Shown: positions 41,779 through 50,170, numbered from the stretch's first letter. The stretch: DNA of 64,000 nucleotides from Streptomyces lichenis (GCF_023218175.1 NZ_JALPTH010000028.1:37662-101661), one strand, 5' to 3'. Translations and numbers: made by a program. The notes: a model not told the origin generated them from the letters alone.

Positions 41779-42737
41779 CAGGCGGACACCTCCGAAGTGG
41801 CGGAAGGACTGGCGAGCGGACGGGAGAGCAGGTCCCAGGCGAGGAGGCCCGCGCCCAGGCATCCGGCGGTGTCCCCGAGGGCCGCCGGCACGATGGCGGG
41901 CAGGCGCTGGAACGTCACCCGCTCCTCGACGGCCGCCCGCAGGGGGGTGAACAGCGTGTCCCCGGCCTCCGCCAGGCCGCCGCCGATGATCAGGACGCGC
42001 GGGTCCAGCAGGGTGAGGGCGGTCACCAGTCCGTCGGCGAGTGCCCCCACGGCCTCCCGCCACACCCGCTCGGCGGCCGGATCTCCGGACTCCACGGCCT
42101 TGGCGCAGTCCGCCGCGTCCGCCTCCGGGTCGCCGCTCGCGGCCGCCCAGGCCCGGCTGACCGCGCCCGCCGAGGCCAGCGTCTCCAGGCAGCCGCGCTG
42201 CCCGCAGCCGCACTCCGGGCCGCCCGGGCGGACCACGATGTGCCCGATCTCGCCCGCGTACCCGTGCGCCCCGGCCTCGATGGCGCCGGCGATGCCGATG
42301 GCCCCGGCGATCCCGGTGCCCAGCGGGACGAACAGGAACCGGTCCGCCCCCCGCCCGGCCCCGGCCCGGCCCTCGGCCAGCCCGCCGGCCCGTACGTCGT
42401 GCCCGAGCGCCACCGGCAGCCCGCCGAGCCGCTCGGAGAGCAGCGCCCGCAGCGGTACGTCGCGCCAGCCCAGGTTGGCCGCGTAGACGGCCGTGCCGGT
42501 GTCCGGGTCCACGATCCCCGGCACCGCGACCCCGGCCGCGACCGCCCCGGCGCCGTACTCCTCGCGCCCGTACGCGTACAGCTCGGCGGCGAAGCCGAGG
42601 ATGGTCTCCACGACGGCGTCCGCCCCGCGCTCCCGCCCGGTGGCGCGGCGGGCCTCGTACAGCAGGGTCCCGTCGGCTCCGACCAGGGCGGCCTTCATCC
42701 CGGTGCCGCCCACATCGAGGGCGATGACGTGTCTCAC
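41778..42737 (-). CDS. nagK: ROK-family N-acetylglucosamine kinase NagK
   Basis: 319 residues. ATP-binding DVGGTGMKAALVGADG (residues 8-23), the catalytic Asp region GLPVALGHDVRAGGLAE, ROK signature LFVPLGTGIAGAIGI, and the structural zinc site HIVVRPGGPECGCGQRGCLE with Cys ligands. It phosphorylates free GlcNAc to GlcNAc-6-P, the substrate of the next gene, nagA. The GTG at 42737 has GACACT 6 nt upstream, suggesting a leaderless start; this places the DasR-type site at about -28 to -43. Annotation as glucokinase would also be possible from sequence alone; the operon context decides. Confidence 0.9.
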   Translation of the reverse strand: MRHVIALDVGGTGMKAALVGADGTLLYEARRATGRERGADAVVETILGFAAELYAYGREEYGAGAVAAGVAVPGIVDPDTGTAVYAANLGWRDVPLRALLSERLGGLPVALGHDVRAGGLAEGRAGAGRGADRFLFVPLGTGIAGAIGIAGAIEAGAHGYAGEIGHIVVRPGGPECGCGQRGCLETLASAGAVSRAWAAASGDPEADAADCAKAVESGDPAAERVWREAVGALADGLVTALTLLDPRVLIIGGGLAEAGDTLFTPLRAAVEERVTFQRLPAIVPAALGDTAGCLGAGLLAWDLLSRPLASPSATSEVSA

Positions 42738-42764
42738 GGGGACAGTGTCCCCCGGTCACCCGAG

Positions 42765-42780
42765 AAAGGTCTAGTCCACT
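42765..42780 (-). promoter_or_regulatory. DasR-responsive element (dre) upstream of nagK-nagA
   Basis: AAAGGTCTAGTCCACT matches 13 of 16 positions of ACTGGTCTAGACCACT. It overlaps the likely -35 region of the nagKA promoter. DasR control of nagKA is known in S. coelicolor. Confidence 0.85.
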
Positions 42781-42880
42781 TACGCCGATTGTTGTCAGCC
42801 CATACAAATGGCGGGGCACGGAGCTCGCCCGCCCGCGGGACGGGAGGCGCCCGGGGCTAGAGTTGCGGAAGCGATACCCG

Positions 42881-42896
42881 ACTGGTGTAGACCTCG
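42881..42896 (+). promoter_or_regulatory. Second DasR-responsive element, upstream of the sugar-binding protein gene
   Basis: ACTGGTGTAGACCTCG matches 13 of 16 positions of the dre consensus, with the left half (ACTGGT) perfect. It lies 105 bp before the start of the lipoprotein gene at 43001. Confidence 0.65.
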
Positions 42897-42949
42897 CGCT
42901 CGCGCGTGGGAGACGATGCCAGACCAGCCGAGCCGAGCCGGGATGACAG

Positions 42950-42975
42950 TCACACCGGTGGTCGTGCCGGTGTGA
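42950..42975. promoter_or_regulatory. Inverted repeat in the 5' region of the sugar-binding protein gene
   Basis: TCACACCGG (42950-42958), an 8-nt gap, CCGGTGTGA (42967-42975). It ends 25 bp before the GTG start; it may be an operator or a hairpin in the leader. Confidence 0.45.
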
Positions 42976-43000
42976 CAGCAGCAACAACGATGGGACGAGC

Positions 43001-44269
43001 GTGCAGCGCCGCTACTACGGAACCCTCGCGGCGGTCGCCGCGCTCAGCCTGGCCGCGACCCTCTCCGGGTGCGGCGCCGGGACCGGCTCCGGCGAGGTCA
43101 CGCTGAAGCTGGTGGCGGCGGACTACGGCAGCAACGCGTCCAACACCTCCCAGAAGTACTGGGACGAGCTGGTCGCGGCGTTCCGGAAGAAGCACCCCGA
43201 CATCGCGGTCGAGGTGGACGTACGGTCCTGGAAGGACGTCGACCGGGACGTCGCCGAGATGGTCGCCAAGGACGAGGCCCCCGACCTGGCGCAGATCGGC
43301 GCCTACGCGGACTTCGCCGCCGAGGACAAGCTCTACCCGACCAGCGAGCTGCTGCCCATCCCCACCCAGGCCAACTTCCTCCAGCGGCTCAACCAGGCCG
43401 GCGAGGTGGACCGGGTCCAGTACGGGATGCCCTTCGCCGCCAGCACCCGGCTGCTCTTCTTCAACGAGGAGCTGTTCGAGAAGGCCGGCCTGGAGCCGCC
43501 GAAGACCTGGCAGGGCATCGTCACCGCGGCCGCCAAGCTCAAGGCGCAGGGCGTGAAGTACCCCTTCGCCCTGCCGCTCGGCACCGAGGAGTCGCAGGCC
43601 GAGACGATGATGTGGATGCTCAGCGGGGGCGGCGGCTACCAGGACGCCGTCAACACCGGCTACGACATCAACTCCGCCGCCAACATCCAGACCTTCACCT
43701 GGCTCAAGGACAAGCTGGTCACCCCCGGCCTGACCGGGCCCATCGATCCCGGCCAGCTCGACCGGCAGGCGGCGTTCGACGCGTTCACCAAGGGAGAGGT
43801 CGGCATGCTCAACGGCCACCCCACCCTGATGGAGGCCGCCGAGAAGGCCGGTGTGAAGTTCGGCATGGTCCCGCTGCCCAGCCCCGACGGCGAGGCCACC
43901 CCCTCCATGGGCGTCGCCGACTGGATGATGGCGTTCAAGCAGAACGGCCACCGCGAGGAGATCGGCGAGTTCCTGAAGTTCGTCTACGAGGACCAGAACG
44001 TCCTCGACTTCTCCGACGCGTACGACATCCTGCCGGTCACGGTCACCGCCAGCACCGCGATGGAGGGCGACTCCAAGCACAAGAAGCTCCGCCCCTTCCT
44101 GCGGGAGCTGGACAACTCCGAGCTCTACCCGGTCGGCAAGACCTCCTGGGCGCGGGTCAGCAAGAGCGTCAAGGCCAACATCGGCAAGGCCGTCACCCCG
44201 GACGGCGACCCGGAGGCCGTCCTCAACGGCATAGCCAAGGAGGCCGCGGACGCCGAGGCCGCCGAGTAG
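43001..44269 (+). CDS. ABC sugar-binding lipoprotein (orphan)
   Basis: 422 residues. Lipobox LSGC, with the lipid-carrying Cys at residue 24, follows the hydrophobic TLAAVAALSLAATL. The mature protein is an extracellular solute-binding family 1 (MalE-like) protein: ELVAAFRKKHPDIAVEVDV, EAPDLAQIGAYADFA, YGMPFAASTRLLFFNEELFEKAGLEPPKTW, then GEVGMLNGHPTLMEAAEKAG. Family 1 members bind oligosaccharides. No permease genes accompany it; it presumably serves a transporter elsewhere that uses MsiK. GTG start at 43001 with GGGACGA upstream. The DasR-type site and neighbouring nagKA point to an aminosugar ligand. Confidence 0.88.
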   Translation: MQRRYYGTLAAVAALSLAATLSGCGAGTGSGEVTLKLVAADYGSNASNTSQKYWDELVAAFRKKHPDIAVEVDVRSWKDVDRDVAEMVAKDEAPDLAQIGAYADFAAEDKLYPTSELLPIPTQANFLQRLNQAGEVDRVQYGMPFAASTRLLFFNEELFEKAGLEPPKTWQGIVTAAAKLKAQGVKYPFALPLGTEESQAETMMWMLSGGGGYQDAVNTGYDINSAANIQTFTWLKDKLVTPGLTGPIDPGQLDRQAAFDAFTKGEVGMLNGHPTLMEAAEKAGVKFGMVPLPSPDGEATPSMGVADWMMAFKQNGHREEIGEFLKFVYEDQNVLDFSDAYDILPVTVTASTAMEGDSKHKKLRPFLRELDNSELYPVGKTSWARVSKSVKANIGKAVTPDGDPEAVLNGIAKEAADAEAAE

Positions 44270-44300
44270 CGACGGGACCGGGACTGTCGGAGGCGGTCAC

Positions 44301-44306
44301 TACCCT
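44301..44306 (+). promoter_or_regulatory. -10 hexamer for a leaderless transcript
   Basis: TACCCT, 6 nt before the ATG at 44313, with no ribosome-binding site between. Confidence 0.4.
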
Positions 44307-44312
44307 GGCCGT

Positions 44313-44573
44313 ATGACCGCCCCCGCCACCCCGCCGTCCCCGGAGCCCCGGCGGCTCAGCGACCGGGACCGCGCCCTGCTCGCCATGGAGCGGCTCTCCT
44401 GGCCCGGCCCGGGCGCCAAGGAGCGCGCCATCCGCGAGCGGCTCGCCCTCTCGCCCACCCGCTACTACCAACTGCTCAACGCCCTCCTGGACGACCCCGC
44501 CGCGCTCGCCCACGACCCCGTCACCGTCAACCGCCTCCGCCGCCTCCGCACCACCCGCGAGTCCCACCGCTGA
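44313..44573 (+). CDS. DUF3263 family protein
   Basis: 86 residues, basic and helical. LSDRDRALLAMERLSWPGPG then AKERAIRERLALSPTRYYQLLNALLDDPAAL and a basic end VNRLRRLRTTRESHR. This matches the DUF3263 family of small actinobacterial proteins, which has an HTH-like core and an unknown role. It probably binds DNA (inference from SPTRYYQLLNALL, an HTH-like turn). It is followed by a repeat array rather than another gene. Confidence 0.8.
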   Translation: MTAPATPPSPEPRRLSDRDRALLAMERLSWPGPGAKERAIRERLALSPTRYYQLLNALLDDPAALAHDPVTVNRLRRLRTTRESHR

Positions 44574-44589
44574 CCAGCCTGGCGTACGG

Positions 44590-44950
44590 CGCCGGGTGTG
44601 CCCCCCAGCGCCCGGCCCACGTGTGCCCCCGGCGACCAAGTCCCGCCCCCGGCGCCCGGCCCACCTGTGCCCCCGGCGCCCGGCCTGTGGGGCAGTCCCG
44701 CCGGCCGTCTCCGCCCCCGGCGCCCAGCCCACATGCGCCCACCCCCGGCACCCAAAGCCCGCGTCCCCCAGCGCCCGGCCCACCTGTGCCCCCGGCGCCC
44801 GGGCCAGGTGTGCCCACCCCCGCCGGCCCGAGCCCCCGCCGCGTCCCCGGCACCAGCAGCCCGCCCGGGCCCGCCACCCGTCCCGTGGGCCGCTTGTCCC
44901 CCCACGGCGGCCGAGGCCCCCCGGCCCAGGTGTGCCCGCCCCGCACCGGG
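44590..44950. repeat. Degenerate GC-rich minisatellite
   Basis: About 360 bp made of variants of CGCCCGGCCCACCTGTGCCC with spacers (for example ending CCCGG), repeated some eight times with decay, between DUF3263 and otsB. Open frames exist on both strands but are repeat artefacts (GRRGHRWAG-like peptides). Spacing is irregular and there are no unique spacers, so it is not CRISPR. Confidence 0.7.
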
Positions 44951-44952
44951 GA

Positions 44953-44958
44953 TAGGTT
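44953..44958 (+). promoter_or_regulatory. -10 hexamer of otsB, leaderless
   Basis: TAGGTT, 7 nt before the otsB ATG. The same hexamer and spacing precede otsA. Confidence 0.5.
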
Positions 44959-44965
44959 CCCCACC

Positions 44966-45838
44966 ATGGCCACCCCACCGCCCCCCGCCGTCCCCGACCG
45001 CGCCCTGCCCGAGCCCGCCACCGCTGCCGGCCGGGAGGGGCTCGCGGCGCTGCTGGCGCACCCCGGCCGGGCGGTCGTCGCCCTGGACTTCGACGGCACC
45101 CTCGCCGAGATCACCGACGACCCCGAGCGGTCCCGCGCCCACCCCGGCGCGGTCGCCGCCATCGCCGCGCTCGCCCCGCGGGTCGCCTCCGTCGCCGTCA
45201 TCACCGGCCGCCCGGCCGCCACGGCCGTGGAGTACGGCGGCTTCGCCGGGGTCAGCGGCCTGGAGCACCTGGTCGTCCTCGGCCACTACGGCGCCGAGCG
45301 CTGGGACGCCGCCACCGGCGAGGTCACCGCCGCCCCCGAGCACCCCGGCGTCACCGCCGTCCGCGCCGAACTGCCCGACTTCCTCCGCGAGACCGGCGCC
45401 CGCCCCGGCACCTGGGTCGAGGACAAGGGCCGCGCGCTGGCCGTGCACACCCGCCGCGCCGACGACCCGCACGCCGCCTTCGACGCCCTGCACACCCCGC
45501 TGGCCGGCCTCGCCGCCCGCCACGGCCTGATCCTCGAACCCGGCCGCCTGGTCCTGGAGCTCCGCCCCCCGGGCATGGACAAGGGCGTCGCCCTCGCCGA
45601 GCACCTCCGCGACACCGGCGCCACCGCCGTCCTCTACGCCGGCGACGACCTCGGCGACCTGCCCGCCTTCGCCGCCGTCGACAAGCTGCGCTCCGACGGC
45701 ATGCCCGGCCTCCTCGTCTGCAGCGGCAGTGACGAGGTCCCCGAGGTCGCCACCCGCGCCGACCTCACCATCCCCGGCCCTCCCGCCGTCGTCGCTCTCC
45801 TCGCCGCCCTCGCCGAGGCCACCGCCCCCACCGCCTGA
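44966..45838 (+). CDS. otsB: Trehalose-6-phosphate phosphatase OtsB
   Basis: 290 residues, HAD superfamily. Motif I is VVALDFDGTLAEITDDP (nucleophile and acid/base Asp), motif II ASVAVITGRPAATA, motif III region LELRPPGMDKGVALAEHL (Lys) and motif IV VLYAGDDLGDLPAFAAV. VEDKGRALAVHTRRADD is typical of trehalose phosphatases. It dephosphorylates the product of OtsA, encoded convergently downstream. The start follows a leaderless-type promoter. Confidence 0.93.
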   Translation: MATPPPPAVPDRALPEPATAAGREGLAALLAHPGRAVVALDFDGTLAEITDDPERSRAHPGAVAAIAALAPRVASVAVITGRPAATAVEYGGFAGVSGLEHLVVLGHYGAERWDAATGEVTAAPEHPGVTAVRAELPDFLRETGARPGTWVEDKGRALAVHTRRADDPHAAFDALHTPLAGLAARHGLILEPGRLVLELRPPGMDKGVALAEHLRDTGATAVLYAGDDLGDLPAFAAVDKLRSDGMPGLLVCSGSDEVPEVATRADLTIPGPPAVVALLAALAEATAPTA

Positions 45839-45852
45839 GCAGCACCCGGCCG

Positions 45853-45920
45853 CACACACATCGAAGGCCGCCGCCCCCTTCCGGATTCCGGAGAAGGAAG
45901 GCGGCGGCCTCGTCTGTGTG
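45853..45920. terminator. Long bidirectional terminator between otsB and otsA
   Basis: Imperfect stem formed by GAAGGCCGCCGCC and GGCGGCGGCCTCG, extended outside by CACACACA/TGTGTG. Loop region contains CCGGATTCCGG. Confidence 0.7.
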
Positions 45921-45929
45921 AAAGGGCGC

Positions 45930-47366
45930 CTACAGCTCCCGCAGCGCCGTCAGCTGGTCCAGGAACCACCGCTCCGGCGGGAGGGCCGTCGCGGCGGAGG
46001 CGAGGTGCTTGGAACGCTCGGCGCGCTCGGTCGGGTCCATGGAGAGGGCCTCGTGCAGCGCGGCGGCGGTGCCGGAGACGTCGTAGGGGTTGACCGTGAT
46101 CGCGTGCTCGCCGAGCTCCTCGTGGGCGCCGGCCTCGCGGGAGAGGACCAGGGCGCAGCCCGCGTCGGAGACCACCGGGACCTCCTTGGCGACCAGGTTC
46201 ATCCCGTCCCGGATGGGGTTGACCAGGGCCACGTCCGCCAGCCGGTAGGCGGCCAGGGAGCGGGCGAAGTCGTCCTCGACGTGCAGCACCACCGGCGTCC
46301 AGCCGTCCCGGCCGTACTCGGCGTTGATCTCGTCGGTGAGCCGGGCGACCTCGGCCGTGTAGTCGCGGTAGACGGACAGGTCCTGGCGGGAGGGGTAGGC
46401 GAAGGCCAGGTGGACCACCTCGCCCCGCCACTCGGGATGCTCGGCGAGCAGCGCCCGGTACGCCAGCAGCCCGCGCACGATGTTCTTGGACAGCTCGGTG
46501 CGGTCCACCCGGACGATCGTCTTCCGGTCGCCGATCTGCTCCCGCAGCGCCGCCATCCGCTCGTCCACGTCGGCCCGGTGCGCGCGCTCCCGCAGGAACT
46601 CGGCGTCGGCGCCGAGGCCGTGCACCCCGAGCAGGGTGCGCCGGGCCTGCCCGGTGACCTGCGACAGGTGGTCGATGTGCGGCGAGGAGTCCTTGGGCCA
46701 GGAGCCCATCACGCCCAGCGAGGTGCCGCAGCACTCCATGAACGCGGACATCCACCGCCGGGTGAGGAAGCCCAGCCGGTCCGCGCCCAGCATGCCGAGC
46801 AGCAGTTCCTCGGCGATCTCGTCGGGGAGCATCCGGAAGTACTGCGACGGCGCCCAGGGGGTGTGCGAGAAGTGCCCGATCCTCAGGTCCGGGCGCAGCT
46901 CGCGCAGCATCCCCGGCACCAGGGTCAGGTGGTAGTCCTGCACCACCACCGCCGCCCCGTCGGCCGCCTCCTCCGCCAGCGCCTGGGCGAAGGCGCGGTT
47001 GTAGAGGCGGTACGCGGTCCACTGCCGGCGGAACTCCGCGTCGAACACCGGCTCCAGCGGCGTCTGGTAGAGCATGTGGTGGACGAACCACAGCACCGAG
47101 TTGGCGATGCCGTTGTACGCGTCGCCGTGCACGGCCGCGTCGATGTCCAGCATCTTCACGCCGGGCTCGGACACCCCGCGCCGTACCGCCTCCCGGTCGC
47201 CCTCGCTCAGCGCCGAGCAGACCCACAGCGCCCCCGCGTCCGGGCCGATCGCGGAGAGCCCCGACACCAGCCCGCCACCGCCCCGCCGGGCGTCGAGGGT
47301 GCCGTCGTCCCGGGGGACGTAGCTGACCGGACCGCGGTTGGAGGCGACGAGAATCTGGGCTGCCAT
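45930..47366 (-). CDS. otsA: Trehalose-6-phosphate synthase OtsA
   Basis: 478 residues, GT20 glycosyltransferase. ILVASNRGPVSYVPR and the GGGGLVSGLSAI loop at the start bind the donor. VLWFVHHMLYQTPLEPVFD, VVVQDYHLTLVPGMLRELRP and LRIGHFSHTPWAPSQYFRML are family stretches. The NDP-binding region has VRVDRTELSKNIVRGLLAY (acceptor/phosphate Arg-Lys type) and VSDAGCALVLSREAGAHEEL near the end. Product is trehalose-6-P from UDP- or GDP-glucose and Glc-6-P; actinobacterial members often prefer GDP-glucose. ATG 47366 has TAGGTT 7 nt upstream. Confidence 0.93.
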   Translation of the reverse strand: MAAQILVASNRGPVSYVPRDDGTLDARRGGGGLVSGLSAIGPDAGALWVCSALSEGDREAVRRGVSEPGVKMLDIDAAVHGDAYNGIANSVLWFVHHMLYQTPLEPVFDAEFRRQWTAYRLYNRAFAQALAEEAADGAAVVVQDYHLTLVPGMLRELRPDLRIGHFSHTPWAPSQYFRMLPDEIAEELLLGMLGADRLGFLTRRWMSAFMECCGTSLGVMGSWPKDSSPHIDHLSQVTGQARRTLLGVHGLGADAEFLRERAHRADVDERMAALREQIGDRKTIVRVDRTELSKNIVRGLLAYRALLAEHPEWRGEVVHLAFAYPSRQDLSVYRDYTAEVARLTDEINAEYGRDGWTPVVLHVEDDFARSLAAYRLADVALVNPIRDGMNLVAKEVPVVSDAGCALVLSREAGAHEELGEHAITVNPYDVSGTAAALHEALSMDPTERAERSKHLASAATALPPERWFLDQLTALREL

Positions 47367-47373
47367 GGTCACG

Positions 47374-47379
47374 AACCTA
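47374..47379 (-). promoter_or_regulatory. -10 hexamer of otsA, leaderless
   Basis: TAGGTT on the minus strand, 7 nt before the otsA ATG, identical to the otsB arrangement. Confidence 0.5.
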
Positions 47380-47558
47380 GCCCGTACCGGAAACGCTCAA
47401 ACGTGCGGTGATCGGGTGGTCGGTCAGTGGCCGGCCGGTGGTCGACTGCTGGTGGCGGCGTCTTTCGGCCACGGTCACCGGCACCCGGGAGGGCGGCCCC
47501 TCGGGTCCCCGGTACAGCTCTTCCCGTACGCGGGTCCCCAGGTCCCGTACGCGGGTCC

Positions 47559-48503
47559 TCAGGCCACCCGGCGCCGTGCCGTGTACTCCGCCACCTCGAC
47601 CATCGGCGGCCGCTCCTGCACGTCCACCTGGTGCGTCCGCGCCTCGAAGCCGCGCTCGCCCCGCTCGAACTGGGTGAGCCGGGGCCGTACCAGATGGGCC
47701 CGGGAGAGCCGTACCTGCGCCGTACGGTAGATGGCCGCCGCCATCCGCCCCAGCGCCCGCTCGTCCTGGTGCCGGTGCTTGCGCACCCCCACGTCCACCT
47801 GCGCCAGCGCGTCCAGGCCCACCGTGTGCAGCGCGTCCACCAGCAGCCCGAGCTCCACCCCGTACCCGACCGGGAACGGCAGCCGCTCCAGCAGCGAGCG
47901 CCGGGCCGCGTACTCCCCGCCCAGCGGCTGCACGAATCCGGCCAGCAGCGGCCAGTGCAGGTTGAGCAGCGGCCGCGCCACCAGCTCCGTCACCCGCCCG
48001 CCCCGCCCGGGCGCGTCCGCCAGCGGCCGGTCGTACACCGCCTTGACGAAGTCCACGTCCGGCTCGGTCAGCAGCGGGCCCACGATCCCCGACACGAAGT
48101 CCGCCGAGAAGTCCCGCAGATCCGCGTCCACGAAGCAGACCACGTCCCCGCCGGTCGCCAGCAGCGACCGCCACAGCACCTCGCCCTTGCCCGGCACCGC
48201 GGGTATCCGGGGCAGCACCGCGTCCCGCGCCACCACCCGCGCCCCCGCCGCCGCGGCCACCTCGGCCGTACGGTCGGTGGAACCGGAGTCCAGCACCACC
48301 AGCTCGTCCACCAGCGCGGCCCCCGGGGCCATCAGCTCACGCCGGATCACCGAGACGATCTCCCCGACCGTGGCCTCCTCGTCCAGCGCCGGCAGCACCA
48401 CGCTCACGCTCGTCCCGCGCTTGGCGTCCAGCAGCCGGTCGAGCGAACGGTCGGCCGCGGACCAGGACCGCCGGGCCAGCCAGCGCTCCACCTCTTCCAG
48501 CAC
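47559..48503 (-). CDS. gpgS: Glucosyl-3-phosphoglycerate synthase GpgS
   Basis: 314 residues from the GTG at 48503 (GGAG 8 nt upstream). GT81/GT2 fold: VSVVLPALDEEATVGEIVSV, ELVVLDSGSTDRTAEVA, PGKGEVLWRSLLATGGDVVC, FVDADLRDFSADFVSGIVG (D-x-D metal site), FVKAVYDRPL and PLLNLHWPLLAGFVQPLGGEYAARR, with VGYGVELGLLVDALHTVGLD near the end. The enzyme makes glucosyl-3-phosphoglycerate, a precursor of glucosylglycerate and polymethylated glucose lipopolysaccharides. It is next to the trehalose genes, which share NDP-glucose and a compatible-solute role. Confidence 0.9.
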   Translation of the reverse strand: MLEEVERWLARRSWSAADRSLDRLLDAKRGTSVSVVLPALDEEATVGEIVSVIRRELMAPGAALVDELVVLDSGSTDRTAEVAAAAGARVVARDAVLPRIPAVPGKGEVLWRSLLATGGDVVCFVDADLRDFSADFVSGIVGPLLTEPDVDFVKAVYDRPLADAPGRGGRVTELVARPLLNLHWPLLAGFVQPLGGEYAARRSLLERLPFPVGYGVELGLLVDALHTVGLDALAQVDVGVRKHRHQDERALGRMAAAIYRTAQVRLSRAHLVRPRLTQFERGERGFEARTHQVDVQERPPMVEVAEYTARRRVA

Positions 48504-48652
48504 GTGATCTCCATCTCGCGTATCGGACGACCATCTCGACCCCCCGAGGGGTTCGGTTACAGTCTTGAACAACGCGTACCGGCCCCGCATGTCGGGGTCG
48601 CGACACCGCGCCGGACCGCGGGTCTCCACGACCGGTCCACAACCGCATACCG

Positions 48653-48793
48653 CTCATCCAGAGGGGCAGAGGGACACGGCCCGTTGAAGCCCCGGCAACC
48701 CTCCAGCCGGCACTCGCACACCGCACCGCGAGGCCCCGGCTCGGGAAGGTGCCAATTCCGTCTCACGGCGAAACGCGTCGTGGGGAAGATGAG
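48653..48793 (+). ncRNA. SAM-I (S-box) riboswitch upstream of the threonine-synthase-like gene
   Basis: The S-box core is recognisable: AGAGGGACACGGCCCGTTGA then AGCCCCGGCAACC, a variable P3/P4 part, and GGTGCCAATTCCGTC. P1 forms between CTCATC (48653-48658) and GATGAG (48788-48793). The 3' strand of P1 merges with GAGGAG (48791-48796), the ribosome-binding site region of the next gene, so SAM binding should hide it. No U-rich terminator is seen. The control is therefore probably translational, SAM-off. Confidence 0.9.
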
Positions 48794-48813
48794 GAGAAAG
48801 GGCCTCGCCACTC

Positions 48814-50127
48814 ATGGCTGCACAGACCGTCGCCACCGCCCCCGCCACCACGACCTCCGATGTCGTGGACCTGGGTCCCGCCGCCGCCCTCTCCTGTCGC
48901 GAATGCGGCGAGCGGTTCGCGCTCGGCCCGATCTTCGCCTGCGAGCTGTGCTTCGGCCCCCTGGAGATCGCCTACGACCTGCCCACCGGCGACCCGGAGG
49001 CGCTGCGCGCCCGCATCGAGGCCGGTCCCACCAGCATCTGGCGGTACGCCCCGCTGCTGCCCGTCCCCGCCGACGTCGCCGAGCGCCCCAACCTCGCCCC
49101 GGGCTGGACCAAGCTCGTCCAGGCCGACAACCTCGCCCGCGAGCTGGGCGTCGAGCCGGGCAGGCTGTTCGTCAAGGACGACTCCGGCAACCCCACCCAC
49201 TCCTTCAAGGACCGGGTCGTCGCCCAGGCCCTGGAGGCCGCCCGCGCCTTCGGCTTCACCACCCTGTCCTGCTCCTCCACCGGCAACCTGGCCGGCGCCG
49301 TGGGCGCCGCCGCCGCCCGCGCCGGCTTCCGCTCCTGCGTGTTCATCCCGCACGACCTGGAGCAGGGCAAGGTCGTCATGGCCGCCGTCTACGGGGGCGA
49401 GCTGGTCGGCATCGAGGGCAACTACGACGACGTCAACCGCTTCTGCTCGGAGCTCATCGGCGACCCGCTCGGCGAGGGCTGGGGCTTCGTCAACGTCAAC
49501 CTCCGCCCGTACTACGCCGAGGGCTCCAAGACCCTCGCGTACGAGATCTGCGAGCAGCTCGGCTGGAAGCTGCCGGACCAGATCGTGGTCCCGATCGCCT
49601 CCGGCTCCCAGCTCACCAAGATCGACAAGGGGCTGCAGGAGCTGATCAAGCTGGGCCTGGTCGAGGACCGGCCGTACAAGATCTTCGGCGCCCAGGCCGA
49701 GGGCTGCTCCCCGGTCTCCACCGCCTTCAAGGCCGGCCACGACGTGGTCCGCCCGCAGAAGCCGAAGACCATCGCCAAGTCGCTCGCCATCGGCAACCCG
49801 GCCGACGGCCCGTACGTCCTGGACATCGCCCGCCGCACCGGCGGCGCGGTGGAGGACGTCACCGACGAGCAGGTGGTCGACGCCATCAAGCTCCTCGCCC
49901 GCACCGAGGGCATCTTCGCCGAGACGGCCGGCGGGGTCACCGTCGGCGTGACGAGGAAGCTCATCGAGGCCGGCGTCCTGGACACCTCCCTCACCACCGT
50001 GGTGCTCAACACCGGCGACGGGCTGAAGACCCTGGACGCGGTCGCCCCCACCACCGGGCCCACCGCCACCATTCGCCCGAGCCTGGACGCCTTCCGCGCG
50101 GCCGGCCTGGCCACCGACGACCACTGA
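48814..50127 (+). CDS. metM: Threonine-synthase-like PLP enzyme, probable homocysteine synthase (MetM-like)
   Basis: 437 residues, PLP fold-type II. An N-terminal zinc-ribbon-like part has SCRECGERFALGPIFACELCFGP (Cys-x2-Cys...Cys-x2-Cys, about 28-49). The PLP Lys is in NPTHSFKDRVVAQALEAA, the phosphate loop is SCSSTGNLAGAVGAAAARAG, and VVPIASGSQLTKIDKGLQE follows. Annotation as threonine synthase (ThrC) is the default, since it should bind O-phosphohomoserine. Two things argue otherwise. It lies under a SAM riboswitch, and it is 43 bp upstream of a ThiS/MoaD-type sulfur carrier. Streptomyces also has a separate, shorter ThrC in the hom-thrC-thrB operon. By analogy with CysM/CysO, it may use O-phosphohomoserine and a thiocarboxylated carrier to make homocysteine. 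I recall a reported MetM route of this kind in Streptomyces; the symbol is provisional. Confidence 0.8.
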   Translation: MAAQTVATAPATTTSDVVDLGPAAALSCRECGERFALGPIFACELCFGPLEIAYDLPTGDPEALRARIEAGPTSIWRYAPLLPVPADVAERPNLAPGWTKLVQADNLARELGVEPGRLFVKDDSGNPTHSFKDRVVAQALEAARAFGFTTLSCSSTGNLAGAVGAAAARAGFRSCVFIPHDLEQGKVVMAAVYGGELVGIEGNYDDVNRFCSELIGDPLGEGWGFVNVNLRPYYAEGSKTLAYEICEQLGWKLPDQIVVPIASGSQLTKIDKGLQELIKLGLVEDRPYKIFGAQAEGCSPVSTAFKAGHDVVRPQKPKTIAKSLAIGNPADGPYVLDIARRTGGAVEDVTDEQVVDAIKLLARTEGIFAETAGGVTVGVTRKLIEAGVLDTSLTTVVLNTGDGLKTLDAVAPTTGPTATIRPSLDAFRAAGLATDDH

Positions 50128-50170
50128 CCGAGCCTTCGCTTCACGCGTGTTCGCGAGAGGAACCGCCCCC

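Noticed and set aside
44590..44950. CRISPR-like array
   Set aside because: Units decay, spacing is irregular, spacers are not unique and no cas genes are present.
44465..45859. 464-codon minus-strand frame over the repeat array
   Set aside because: Translation is repeat-derived (GRRGHRWAG-like) and antisense to otsB.
48814..50127. Plain housekeeping ThrC
   Set aside because: Not excluded, but the SAM riboswitch, the extra N-terminal zinc ribbon and the carrier gene fit another role better.
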